Below, one piece after another: positions 33,821 through 43,815 of a DNA stretch of 64,000 nucleotides. Source of the stretch: Absidia repens (taxonomy: Eukaryota; Mucoromycota; Mucoromycetes; Mucorales; Cunninghamellaceae); the NCBI GenBank assembly GCA_002105175.1, contig MCGE01000006.1, positions 496,001 through 560,000 on the forward strand. The letters are read 5' to 3'. Numbering within the stretch: position 1 is the first letter of the stretch; every line of letters starts with the position of its first letter. Both the position numbers and the translations under genes were made by a program. The notes beneath the pieces were generated by a model. That model was not told the DNA's origin. It was given only the letters and a program-made list of their open reading frames with translations, and ran no database searches.

Positions 33821-34680
33821 CAATGGTAAAATGAAAGTGTTGAATTGGTGCTGTAAGAAGTGTGTACAGGCTGGTTCTAATCTGGGAAAAAGAAAAAAAG
33901 GAACCACAAATTTTTACCCACAATAGGTCATGCCAAGAATATAAACCACCATATTTTAAGTGCCGCACCAATTGCCCAAATTGAGCCCAACTGTCATGGT
34001 TATATCATTTTCGCTAGATTTCATTTGAGCTTACACATGCAATCATCGTATTAGATCTCACTTGCTAAGCAATTAATATTTATTATCTCAATTTTATACC
34101 GAATTTTAATGAAACTCTTGTGTGGGCCAAGACTCGGGACACTCCCTCTTCATAAAAAAAAGGTCTTGCGGAACTTGAACATTTTACACATCAAGAGTTT
34201 GGTTTTGCTGACAGATTGACTTACTCAAATTTATACGAAAAAAGCTGTATATGTCATATTTGCCCCCTTTACTTATTATTTTATAAAATGAATGTTATCT
34301 TTCTCCTTCCATTCCTCATTATACCTTGTTCGCTTATATTGTTCTACAGGAGCATGTCTCGTTGTAAACCCACTTTCTTCTCATACGTAGCTTTGAACAA
34401 GCGAAAGACAATTTCTATTTTAAACATATGGAACTTATTTATGAGAAACTCTGGTCTGGATCGTTCTGATTTAACTTAAAAGGCTTTCTGATACGTTTTA
34501 ACCATCTGGTTTAATGGATTTCCATTGTGAATAAAAAACAGTGTAGAGACGCACAATAGCGATATCATCCGGAAAGCGAAAATTGCACCTTCATTGCGGG
34601 TAATATCGTTACCCTGATGTTTGTATTCGTGATATATCTTGCAATAAGTGGATATATGGAGCTTTCGTTTTTATATATAG
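33821..34680. other. Upstream region of the Zn2Cys6 gene
   Basis: Probable promoter of the minus-strand regulator, then A/T-rich sequence. Forward frames at 34216-34479 and 34617-34862 lack any recognisable feature; the second runs into a repeat copy. No gene is supported. Confidence 0.4.
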
Positions 34681-34689
34681 AAATGAAAA

Positions 34690-35660
34690 CGGCTACCGAA
34701 AAAATTCAGCGAAGTGGTCAGAACTGCCGTTCAGGGGACGCCACAGGAAACCATTTCAAATCCCGCACACATGCATATGTATTATTTTTGGAATTTTTCG
34801 TTTGTCTTTCTTTACATTTTCACCATTATAATTTCTATGTGATTATGTTGATCTTAGATTAGTGTCGGGACTAGTTTAGAAGGGTTTTCATCTCAGGGAT
34901 TACAAGATGCATGGGGAAACGCTTTCATTTTAGATTCAGGATTTAGGACCACCATTAGTTGGCTTTTTGGAATCTTCACTAGCTTAGTTAGTGTAAATTT
35001 GTCCATAGTTTGTATCTTAAACTGAATAAAATATGTCTCCTTTTGCTTGTTCCAATGAAATATGTCTCACTAGTCTCTGTCTTGCTTTGTGCAGTAGATC
35101 TCTTTTTTATCGTCGCCCCATTAGATTAGTGTTGCCGGCTGTTGTGCTCCAGTAAAAGATATTCCCTTACGGCCTTTATCATGCACTGTTCAATATATTA
35201 ACTCTCATTTTACAGTCGTCCCTTTTAAATTAGCACCAACCATTATTCAGATCCCCTACTAGTGATTTTGATGCCACCACCAATAGATTCCTTGTTACAA
35301 TGAACCCTGCTCTTTTAGTTTAGCATTTATCATATTTCTTCCAATAAAATATGCCCATTAATTACTCATTAGATTGTAGCAACATCATTATCACGTCTCT
35401 TTCTTGCGCGTCCTACCATACACTTGCATGCTATGCTCCTCGCTGTGATTACCCTCCCCTGAGTTCCAGCGACTGATAGACAGTCTTAGGTCTCTTGATA
35501 TCAAACGCGACTTTATTCCTGATCGACTAATTCGGTTAATGAAACTCGGTTGTGCCCTGGGTGTAGCCGCCGCTGTAGACTACAGTACGCATTATACACA
35601 TGCCCTTTTAATTATGTCTGAATTTATTTTTCTCATCGCAAATTGACGTTATACCCGTAC
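34690..35660 (-). repeat. Dispersed repeat family copy 4 (long form)
   Basis: Reverse core GGGGAAACGCTTTCATTTTAG (34915-34935). On + it starts with AGCGAAGTGGTCAGAA (34710-34725), which resembles a tRNA D-arm/A box. About 30 nt later comes the T-arm-like TTTCAAATCCCGCACAC (34754-34770), then a T-rich body, the core, and TGAATAAAATATGTCTCC (35021-35038). Homology with copy 3 extends to about 35.6 kb. It ends at a 31-nt T run (35669-35699). Confidence 0.68.
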
Positions 35661-35664
35661 CAAA

Positions 35665-35699
<35 letters not shown>

Positions 35700-36218
35700 C
35701 AAATACCAGTTTTTACTATACCACCGTCTTAGTTTACTTCATCTTCGCCGCAATTTAAAGTTAATAAACTGTACCTGTTTGCCACCGAACTCATGTTTCC
35801 CGCCTAACTGTATGTTTAAACGCCGCACGAATGAATATTTTTATGCTTTATGGTGTGATTTTGGACAGTAAGTTTCCATTAACAGAACCATTGCTATCTA
35901 ATAAACAGTATCACTCGTTTTCTATTATAGTGATGTCGTTTCCCAACACCGGGAGTAGATCGAACCTTAAATGTGGCAAACGACCCAAAGAGTGCCGCGG
36001 GCACGGCACGTGAAATGGTACTGCACACTACCTGAGATAAGGAGGGACAATATGTCAAAAGCATATGAAAATAGACCCCTTGTGACAGTGTAAAAAAAAA
36101 AAATGAACGTTTCAGTGTATTCCATGTTTCGTAAAAAATTTAAAACTGACTCTGCCACGCCTTTTTTTTCTTTCTTTTCCCACCTTTTTTTTTTTTTTTT
36201 ATTTTTGATCATTATTTA
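35661..36218. other. Intergenic region with long T run
   Basis: T31 at 35669-35699, then A/T-rich DNA with further T runs just before the next start (36161-36200). No gene is seen. Confidence 0.4.
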
Positions 36219-38231
36219 ATGGTGTCGCTTGGCATTCTAGAGCCTACTTACTGTATGGACTATAGTATACAATCTTCAAACAATTCAATGCTACCTCTGC
36301 CTACTCAGGTTATATCTTCACCATCCTGCCCACCACCGCATTCATATTGCGCGAACAATCCCAGGGCAAAAGACGAGCTTATTCAAAAGGCCACTGCACG
36401 ATTACGGTGTCGTTTGCTTCAGGAAGGACTTGGTGATGTACAGTCTAGAGTGTGTCAGATACGATCTCAACTAGATGACTTGCAAATTGAACTTTCTACC
36501 ACTGAAAACGTTTTGTCCAAATTTGGGGAACCTGACGATCGACAATTACAAGCCTTGGAACGACGATTCAACTCACACCAGCAACAATTGGATCATGTTT
36601 TATCGACTTTTACGCTAACACCAACACCAGCACCAGCACCTCCGACTTTGAAATCATCTATATCAGCAAAGGCCGTTACAACTTCAACCTCTTTTTCTTC
36701 CACTTTATCCCGTATGTCATCGATTTTCAGTTCTCGTCAACAAAAACCAACCAGAAAGCATGTCAATCCAGTAAGGGCACCTCCTGTTCCTGAACTCATT
36801 CGTAACGACTACCAGCACAGCGACTACTCATCCAGCAGCATATCCTCTACCAGTGAAGAAGACGACAACAATATGGTCACTCCATTGATGCAAGGCGCAA
36901 GAGAAAAACGCACACGGCGGCGACAAAGGGTCAAACAACTTCGACGTGAATATCAACAACGCTTGCGGTTATACGACCCTGCTTGGAACGAAGATGGTGA
37001 TTGGCAAAGTGCACGCAGTCCACCTTCTCCTTCCGTTGACATTTACCATCCTTTTCCACAATCACAATCATCATCACCGTCTCAACAACGGGAAAAATAT
37101 CAACAGCCGCCCCAGAATAGTCACCAACAGCCAAATATCTCCTTATCAGTCAATGAGACAACTACAAGTCCTCCAACCAATAAAACAAAACCATCTGCAT
37201 CAGCACCACCAACACCACCAAGCAAGAAAGACACAGCCATCACCACTCCTTCTCCATCACCAGCTGCAGCGAAGAAAATAATGACGACTTCTACAGCATC
37301 AACCCAACCGAAACCCGCCCCAGCACAGTGCCTATGCAAAAGGAAATCAACAAACAAGCCAGATCCTGTCAGACACCACAAAGCTGCATCTTCCAACTCA
37401 CAAACATATCACAGCAAACAGCCTAAATGGGTCTCCTTGAATAATAAAAAGGCAGAAAAGCATTCAACGCCACCATCGCCAAACCAATCAACATCAATGC
37501 CAATGGATCATCATCCCCATCATCATTCTACCACAATACCTAACGACAAAACCGAGCCACCCATACCATCCAATGTTTCCGGTTGGCTTTTTGATCAACA
37601 GCAATTGCAGCTTCAGCAACAACATCAGCAGTATGACGACGATAGAATGACGATGACTCCTTGTGCCAAAGACATAGACCAGTTATCAGCCTATAGACGG
37701 AACAGTTCCTCGACAGGATCCATACCATCGACCATCTCTGGAAGCAATCGAAAAGGAGAACATCAACAGCAGCAGCAGCAGCAACAACAGCAACAACAAA
37801 CCATGGATTTATTTGATGATGTACTGCGTTATCTGGATACGATCAGCGATTTTGGCAATGACTTTGGATTACAACAAGACATTTCACATCTTTTATCACC
37901 TTTCAACGAAAACCAAAGCGACCGACAGTCAACATCAACTTTTCGTTATTCCTGCGGACCACCTCAACCTTCATCGTCTTCCCCAACCTTTTATCAACAG
38001 CTTCAATTGTATACCATTTTGGCCAATCACGGCATGGCCTCCTTCTCGCACTATATTTTGGAATGTGTCGACAAAAGTCTCTCATGGTGTAAATTCATCA
38101 GTGTCTTGTTCCTGGCTTGCTTTATTAGTTTAGGTCGTGGGCCGGATCATATGCTGCTATCACTTGACGACATGGACTATTTGGATATTGTATATGGCCA
38201 GGATGAATATGTAGATGGTTACTATTTATAG
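36219..38231 (+). CDS. Hypothetical Gln/Ser/Pro-rich protein with N-terminal coiled coil
   Basis: A single-exon frame of 670 residues, not recognised. Residues ~45-130 contain a helical region (LQEGLGDVQSRVCQIRSQLD, TTENVLSKFG, LQALERRFNSHQQQLDHVLS) predicted by eye to form a coiled coil. A basic patch, REKRTRRRQRVKQLRREY (about residue 230), could be nuclear or membrane-binding. The centre is disordered Ser/Pro/Thr/Gln sequence ending in a poly-Gln tract near residue 515. A compact C-terminal part (DLFDDVLRYLDTISDFGNDF, ILECVDKSLSWCKFISVLFLACFISLG) ends in an acidic tail. The uninterrupted length argues for a real gene. Confidence 0.75.
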   Translation: MVSLGILEPTYCMDYSIQSSNNSMLPLPTQVISSPSCPPPHSYCANNPRAKDELIQKATARLRCRLLQEGLGDVQSRVCQIRSQLDDLQIELSTTENVLSKFGEPDDRQLQALERRFNSHQQQLDHVLSTFTLTPTPAPAPPTLKSSISAKAVTTSTSFSSTLSRMSSIFSSRQQKPTRKHVNPVRAPPVPELIRNDYQHSDYSSSSISSTSEEDDNNMVTPLMQGAREKRTRRRQRVKQLRREYQQRLRLYDPAWNEDGDWQSARSPPSPSVDIYHPFPQSQSSSPSQQREKYQQPPQNSHQQPNISLSVNETTTSPPTNKTKPSASAPPTPPSKKDTAITTPSPSPAAAKKIMTTSTASTQPKPAPAQCLCKRKSTNKPDPVRHHKAASSNSQTYHSKQPKWVSLNNKKAEKHSTPPSPNQSTSMPMDHHPHHHSTTIPNDKTEPPIPSNVSGWLFDQQQLQLQQQHQQYDDDRMTMTPCAKDIDQLSAYRRNSSSTGSIPSTISGSNRKGEHQQQQQQQQQQQQTMDLFDDVLRYLDTISDFGNDFGLQQDISHLLSPFNENQSDRQSTSTFRYSCGPPQPSSSSPTFYQQLQLYTILANHGMASFSHYILECVDKSLSWCKFISVLFLACFISLGRGPDHMLLSLDDMDYLDIVYGQDEYVDGYYL

Positions 38232-38642
38232 TTGGAAATTATATCCTTCATTTACCCCCCTTTTTTTTTTTTTTTACATTATTATGATTATTATGTCCCC
38301 TCAATTGTATATTATATATTTCTTTCTTTTATTGTTATTACGTAGCCTTTTATACATGCCTTTTTATTTACTCAGGTTACAATCAACCAATTTTACATAT
38401 TCTTAATTTAAATACATAAATATTTGATGATGGTCAATAAAAATTTCGGTCAGTGTTGGACTTCCTTTTTTTTTTTTTTTTTTTTTTTGGACATGAAATA
38501 TGATGTTTGATGAAGTATTGTTTGATAAGATGATGGTTGTGCTGTGTCATAATTAGAATATGAAATCAATAGCTGAAACGCTAGAAACGGGGATCATTTC
38601 AATACATAAATGGTTGAGAAACGGATGGTATATGAGTGTGTG

Positions 38643-38681
<39 letters not shown>

Positions 38682-39186
38682 ATATTAGTTTTGAAGAACG
38701 GTTTCACCCTATCCTAAGGAATTTGATGACACCAAAAAAAAAAAAGACAGGGTCATGCTCTCTTCTGTCTGTTCGTGATTTGTGTCATCCCCATGACGCT
38801 AGAAAAAGTACCTTGTCAAACTTATATGGATTCTCCGAGTTTGTTTCCAGCAAAATTTCTGCATAGCCCATCTTTTTTTTTTTCCTATTCCTTCAAATCG
38901 CACACAAAATTTTCAAGTCAATGGACGACGGCTATAAATAAATGCACCAATGCAACGATGCACTTCTTGACTACGCATTGAAAAAACAACAACATTGAAT
39001 CAAAGCAAAACAAGGACCATTTCAATTTAATAGTTTATTTGGAGAAAGAATAAAAATAAAATCGAATATAGAGAAAAAAAAAACAACATATCAAGTTCAT
39101 AAAACTATACTATAATATAATATCGCTATTGAAGTGATGTAAAAGGGGGGGGGAGCAGGAGGAGAGTGAGGACGGGGTTCAATAAT
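38232..39186. other. Intergenic region with microsatellites
   Basis: T runs at 38262-38275 and 38466-38488, and a (TG)n tract of about 34 bases at 38646-38680. The short forward frames at 38636-38981 begin in the TG repeat and are not supported. A reverse AATAAA-like signal near 39050 may end the cyclophilin transcript. Confidence 0.45.
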
Positions 39187-40003
39187 CTATTTTTCGAGTT
39201 CACCACAATCGACGATCTTGATTTCAGCAGAGGGACGACCAGTTTGAGAACCAAGTTCTTCCAATTTAGTCAAGACATCGTCACCATCGGTCATTTCGCC
39301 AAACACAGTGTGGGCGCCATCCAACCAAGGAGTCTTATCGAAAGTAATGAAGAATTGAGAGCCATTAGTGTTGGGACCAGCATTAGCCATTGACAGAAGA
39401 CCCTTGCTAGTGTGCTTCAACTTGAAGTTTTCACTAACGAAATAAAGTTAGTTTTCTATCCTCCACCATATACTATATATATATATACTAACTGTCCCTG
39501 TCCTCCTCTTCCTCCTCACATCATCCGACCCGAATAATACTTACTCAGGGAAATTGCGACCATATATAGATTCACCACCAATACCTGAACCATGAGTGAA
39601 GTCACCACCTTGAGCCATGAATCCGGGGATGATACGATGGCTATGATAATAAAAGGAATTTCGATAGTGTTCGCGTTAAATAAATGAGCATTCGTTAAAC
39701 ACTGATCTTTTTCATCACTACAAAATAAACACTTACAACTTGCTATCCTTGTAATGAAGAGGCTTTCCAGATTGGCCTAGACCCTTTTCGCCAGTGCAGA
39801 GAGCGCGGAAATTTTCAGCAGTTTTGGGAACGGTGTCAGAAAAGAGCTATGGTCGAGGACGAAGGAAAGAGAAAGTTAGAGGGTTAAAACGGTAATATTC
39901 AGTATGTTAGTCAATTATTTATTACCTTGAAGGTCAATCTACCAGTAGGATTGCCATTGACAGCAATATCGAAAAAGACTTTGGGAATGTTCTTGGAGGC
40001 CAT
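39187..40003 (-). CDS. CPR1: Cyclophilin A-type peptidyl-prolyl cis-trans isomerase
   Basis: Catalyses Pro cis-trans isomerisation and is the cytosolic cyclosporin A receptor class. Four exons (40003-39926, 39846-39737, 39640-39545, 39433-39187) join in frame to 176 residues. Conserved blocks: [70 protein letters not shown] and [12 protein letters not shown]. These include the catalytic Arg (FHR), Phe/Met (GFM), Gln, and the cyclosporin-contacting Trp of WLDG. The segment [11 protein letters not shown] before FHR is the divergent-loop insertion known from plant-type cyclophilins and absent from human CypA. No signal peptide. Codon bias is moderate to high. Confidence 0.96.
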
Positions 40004-40590
40004 ATTTTTTTTTAAGAGTATGGAGAAGGTAAAAAAAAGAAAAGACGAAATATATAGTCCGCGCTCTTTTATTTATTTGACGTTTGAGAGCAGTCGCACC
40101 CACAGGGGCCACAAAAAAAAAAAAAAGAAGCGGTGTATGAATATGACTGATGGGAGGGTGTTTCCTTTCTTGGTTGTGGCTTTCTTTCATTTGATTATGC
40201 TGCATTCTGCTTGGACCTTCACACGTCTACGTTTCAGCTGTTGCTTTATCAATGCAAAAATAGCAACAATACACTGGAGGAACAATCATTGAGCGTATAG
40301 TATTTTAAGTTTCAATTGAGATGAAGTGCAATTTTTTTTGGACGACGGGAATTGAAAATTGAGATGAACCTGCTAGTGAAATAAAATAACGTTGGTAGAC
40401 ACCACCAAATTTTTACTTTTACAATCCCGGTTCTATCACATGATACCTTCTCTTACCTTATATCATACTTCATTATTAAGTCTACGCGGCTCTCACCACG
40501 TTTCCCGTTATTGTGGATAGCTCATTTCTCTCTTTACATACCCATTACTTATTTGACTATCACATCCGTTTTTGTTAGTACAGTACAGTA
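40004..40590. other. Cyclophilin promoter and intergenic region
   Basis: A/T- and pyrimidine-rich upstream region of the minus-strand cyclophilin gene. No gene is seen. It ends in a CAGTACAGTA stutter next to the MITE. Confidence 0.4.
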
Positions 40591-40866
40591 CAGTGCCCTA
40601 ACAAAGAAAATGCACACTTTTTGAGATACCGCTTGGAAGTAACCAGAACCGTAAAAATGAAAAGCCATATTGCTCCTATTTCTTCGCGTATACGGTATAT
40701 TCTTTTTTACTCAAACAATGGCTTTAACAACTGTACAAAAAGCACATGCAATTATCTACCATAAAGCTAGCGTAGAAGTAGGAGCAATATGGCTTTTCAT
40801 TTTTACGGTTCTGGTTACTTCCAAGCGGTATCTCAAAAAGTGTGCATTTTCTTTGTTAGGGCACTG
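40591..40866. mobile_element. Tc1/mariner-type MITE with ~99-bp terminal inverted repeats
   Basis: A 276-bp element. The left arm starts CAGTGCCCTAACAAAG at 40591, and the right arm is its reverse complement ending at 40866. About 88 bases match perfectly and the match runs on to ~99 with about two mismatches. TA flanks both ends (40589-40590, 40867-40868), as expected for a Tc1/mariner target duplication. The ~78-nt centre contains an ATG (40718) opening MALTTVQKAHAIIYHK, reminiscent of the helix-turn-helix start of Tc1-like transposases, so the element may be an internally deleted descendant. The high arm identity suggests recent activity. Confidence 0.88.
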
Positions 40867-41258
40867 TACAGTATTCCCCGGTTTAACCAAGTTAGAATGA
40901 TGAAAATTTTCCGTGTTATTTACCTTCAATAAAAATCCTCTTTTATGTCATTTATTCATTTTGCATGTACTACACTTTACATTTCACTTGCTTCTTTGTA
41001 AACCAGTTTATCATATTATATAGATAAAATCAACCCAAACGCATCATGCTTTATTCCGATATAAATAACTGTTTTGATACGAAGATAAAAAAACCTTGCT
41101 TCATCATTCTTTTTATTATGTCAGTTTATATAGCATATGTTGTTATCTAAACAGAATGTGTTTGATTATGGAGGTGTCTAAACTATATGTGTGCGTGAAT
41201 ATCTAAACTATGGGTAGGAGCGTGATTGAAAAGAATAATAATAGTAATAAAGGGGAAA
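40867..41258. other. Intergenic region
   Basis: No gene is seen. A/T-rich sequence that is the 3' flank of the polyprenal reductase gene. Confidence 0.4.
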
Positions 41259-42290
41259 CTAAAATAAGCCAGGAACCATGATCCAGCGATGTTTCGGGTA
41301 TGTAGGGAAGGTGGAAATATACCATGTTTTTGTTTCAGAGGCAGTGACAGATAAATTCAAAAAAGTCCAAAAAAGTCCAGATAGAAGTATGATGCTACGA
41401 GCTTGATATATAATACACAATGAAAGGTAAATCAAAACATCACAGGTATAATGAGGAGCCACTAAGAATTCAAACCAATCACCATGTGGAATTCGATAGC
41501 TATTCCTTTTTCCATCATCATCATCATCACCCTTGTTGTTTGTTCGTAAGGAAGCTAATATGCAATGGCATCTATATTGGTGTTTCGACGCGTACAAAAA
41601 TAATATTGTTCCAATTGACGTAGTGACTATGGGTATATCTTGGTAACAGAAAGACCTCGACGCTGGATTGTAATCTATTAGAAATATATAAATAAAGAGT
41701 AGAGTCAAACACATGCCACTTTGTAGGGTGCCAAGCGAGGGAAGTTTACCTAGCCAAATTGGTAGAGCAGCAACCCCTTCCAACCAAGTTCCAAATACCA
41801 TAGCCCCATAAAACCCAAGTCCAACAAAATAATGAGACAAATGCATACGAGCCAATGGAGAAGGTTTTTCAATAAACCATGACTCATAAAGGCGACGTGC
41901 AAGATGAAGAGTCAAAAGAAAAAGCCCAATGAGACACAACGACCAGTTGACACTTTGACTGCCCCGCGAGGAATCCCATTTTTGTAAAGAGAGAAGCAAG
42001 GGTCCAAGAAGTGGGGTTTGTTCTTTTTCCTTGAAAGTCATTGCCAGGGATAGTTCAAGCCAACAATACATGCTGAATAGGAAACCCACAACATAAAAAT
42101 GAGCAAACCATGATTTTGGCACAGTCCACATGCGAAGATAACTCGCCCAGTTTGAGGTTGGTTGATCAGCTGTTGCATTTAACTTTCCATAAGCAAGTAC
42201 TGACGCACGCAATTCAGAAACTTTCTTTGAAATAAGACTAAGGACTGCCAATAACCAAAGGCAGCCACTTATAAAGAAAATGAGAAACAT
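41259..42290 (-). CDS. DFG10: Polyprenal reductase (SRD5A3/Dfg10 family)
   Basis: A member of the 3-oxo-5-alpha-steroid 4-dehydrogenase family acting in the ER, in the late steps of dolichol synthesis needed for N-glycosylation. The C-terminal signature is clear: IPHGDWFEFLVAPHYTCDVL, then a membrane segment (YLSLCIIYQA) and a C-terminus ending KHRWIMVPGLF. About six hydrophobic segments are visible, with RRLYESWFIEKPS in the middle. The minus-strand frame is open from 42338, but the first ATG is at 42290. A 75-nt segment (41675-41749) bounded by GTAAAC and AATAG keeps the frame open and is probably an intron (see findings). DSC3 lies 375 bp upstream on the same strand. Confidence 0.85.
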   Translation of the reverse strand: MFLIFFISGCLWLLAVLSLISKKVSELRASVLAYGKLNATADQPTSNWASYLRMWTVPKSWFAHFYVVGFLFSMYCWLELSLAMTFKEKEQTPLLGPLLLSLQKWDSSRGSQSVNWSLCLIGLFLLTLHLARRLYESWFIEKPSPLARMHLSHYFVGLGFYGAMVFGTWLEGVAALPIWLGKLPSLGTLQSGMCLTLLFIYIFLIDYNPASRSFCYQDIPIVTTSIGTILFLYASKHQYRCHCILASLRTNNKGDDDDDGKRNSYRIPHGDWFEFLVAPHYTCDVLIYLSLCIIYQARSIILLSGLFWTFLNLSVTASETKTWYISTFPTYPKHRWIMVPGLF

Positions 42291-42664
42291 ACAAAAGAAT
42301 GATAAAATAAAAAACAACAAGTAAAAACGGCGTTTCAATTGCTGTGCAACCTATATTGACATATTAACCTCTTTTATTCAGTATATATGACAATAAACAT
42401 AGATGCAAAAGTGTACAAAACAAAAATATATAAATGGGTTGAATAAAAATAATGGTATAGAGTGAAATGCGTAAAATAAGAGGAAGGAAATATATACTAA
42501 AACTAGACAAGGGGGGAAGGGAAATTCAAGTAACAATGCTACCATCAATTTCTTGTTTTCATTATTCTTTTTATCAGTAGTAGACATGCAGAAGACCAAA
42601 GGAGATATTGATTAGTATTCCAGCAACTATACCTAATAAAAACGGATGAGCTATATGCATTCAC

Positions 42665-43621
42665 TTAAGTCTCTTCTTCCTTTTTCCATATTTTACCCAT
42701 TTGATGTCTTCTCGTGAAGATCGATTCGCGGAACCAAAATAGGCATATAATCCCTAGGAAGAAGCCAAGCATCAATCCCCACATCATTTCCTTGTACGTT
42801 CCTTGAGCAGCTATCAATCACGAAAAAAACAAGTTTTAGTCAAGAAATGCATTGTTCAATTCGATTGACTTTGATTATCTTACTTCCATCGGGTAGCGTT
42901 TCACCTGTATTATCCATCCATTGTTCTTCCAAATGCATTGCTTGCTCTGAGGATTCTATATACATATATATATATATATAAATAAACGAATATGAGTACA
43001 TTATTTGAGGCGTACACCAATCTGCTACATACCATTGCCTGTATGTGGTGTCCCATTCATACGATGAAATTGAGTACGAATATTACGCACGTCCTCTTCT
43101 GAAAACCCTGCTTCTCGTAATCGATCGAATCCTATCGGTGTTGTCAGTTGTGGTTGATTCTATGCGAAAAAAAAGAAAGTATCCGTAGTCAGTGATATAT
43201 TTTCTCCAGTTTCCAGTTGTACTTACGTTTGTAGTCCTTTTTTCCGGTTTGTAGTCAGATAATGAACAGTGGATAAAAACCGGTGCTGGGGGTGCCATCT
43301 TTTGCTTTGAATTAACACCTGCTGGTAGTTTTCCAATGTCATAATCTAACAAGGTTTTCCTATCATCCAAAACACGCCCATTATGGATAAGCCGAAGATA
43401 TTTATTTTCAATATGTTTAGAAGATTGTTTGATCTAGTTGGACGAAAAAAATATATAGAAAGGTAAGAAAAGAATACATACAGGAGACCGAAAGAAATAC
43501 TTGCCTTTTCCTTGACAGTTTGAAGGGTATCGGTAGGCGACAACGTCAATATAAGATCTTGTCTATCAGACCACCGTACACTGACATCAATCGAATCGTA
43601 ATAGTCGTTGGTAAGTGACAT
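42665..43621 (-). CDS. DSC3: Dsc3, subunit of the Golgi/endosome Dsc E3 ubiquitin ligase (DUF2407)
   Basis: The Dsc complex ubiquitinates membrane proteins and, in several fungi, triggers SREBP cleavage. Five exons (43621-43505, 43433-43227, 43159-43033, 42955-42884, 42810-42665) join in frame to 222 residues. The N-terminal ubiquitin-like fold is marked by VSVRWSDRQDLILTLSPT and YLRLIHNGRVLDDRKTLLDY. The C-terminal DUF2407_C signature is GFDRLREAGFSEEDVRNIRT followed by QFHRMNGT and HLEEQWMDN. A transmembrane pair, MMWGLMLGFFLGIICLFWF, and a basic tail follow. Intron 1 has a GC donor (AAG|GCAAGT). The start lies 194 bp from the divergent GGA gene. Confidence 0.88.
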
Positions 43622-43815
43622 ATATATGTGGTCAGTAAAGGGTAATGTCAAGAGGAAAGAGGAAAGGAGGAAGATGCGAAGCCAAAAAAAAAAAAAAGGA
43701 ATCATCAAACTTTATCTGGATTTAAAATTTATTACTAAAAAAATCCCGCAAAGGTTTTCATTTCTTTGCCTTTTTTCTATTGTTTTTTTCTTCTTCTTCT
43801 ATCACCTTTTGTAGT
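43622..43815. promoter_or_regulatory. Shared divergent promoter region (DSC3 / GGA)
   Basis: 194 bp between the two start codons, A/T-rich, with no further gene. Both transcripts must initiate here. Both genes act at the Golgi/endosome, so co-regulation is possible but not shown. Confidence 0.5.

Noticed and set aside
38636..38981. Forward frames starting in the (TG)n tract
   Set aside because: Begin in a microsatellite and lack any conserved block.
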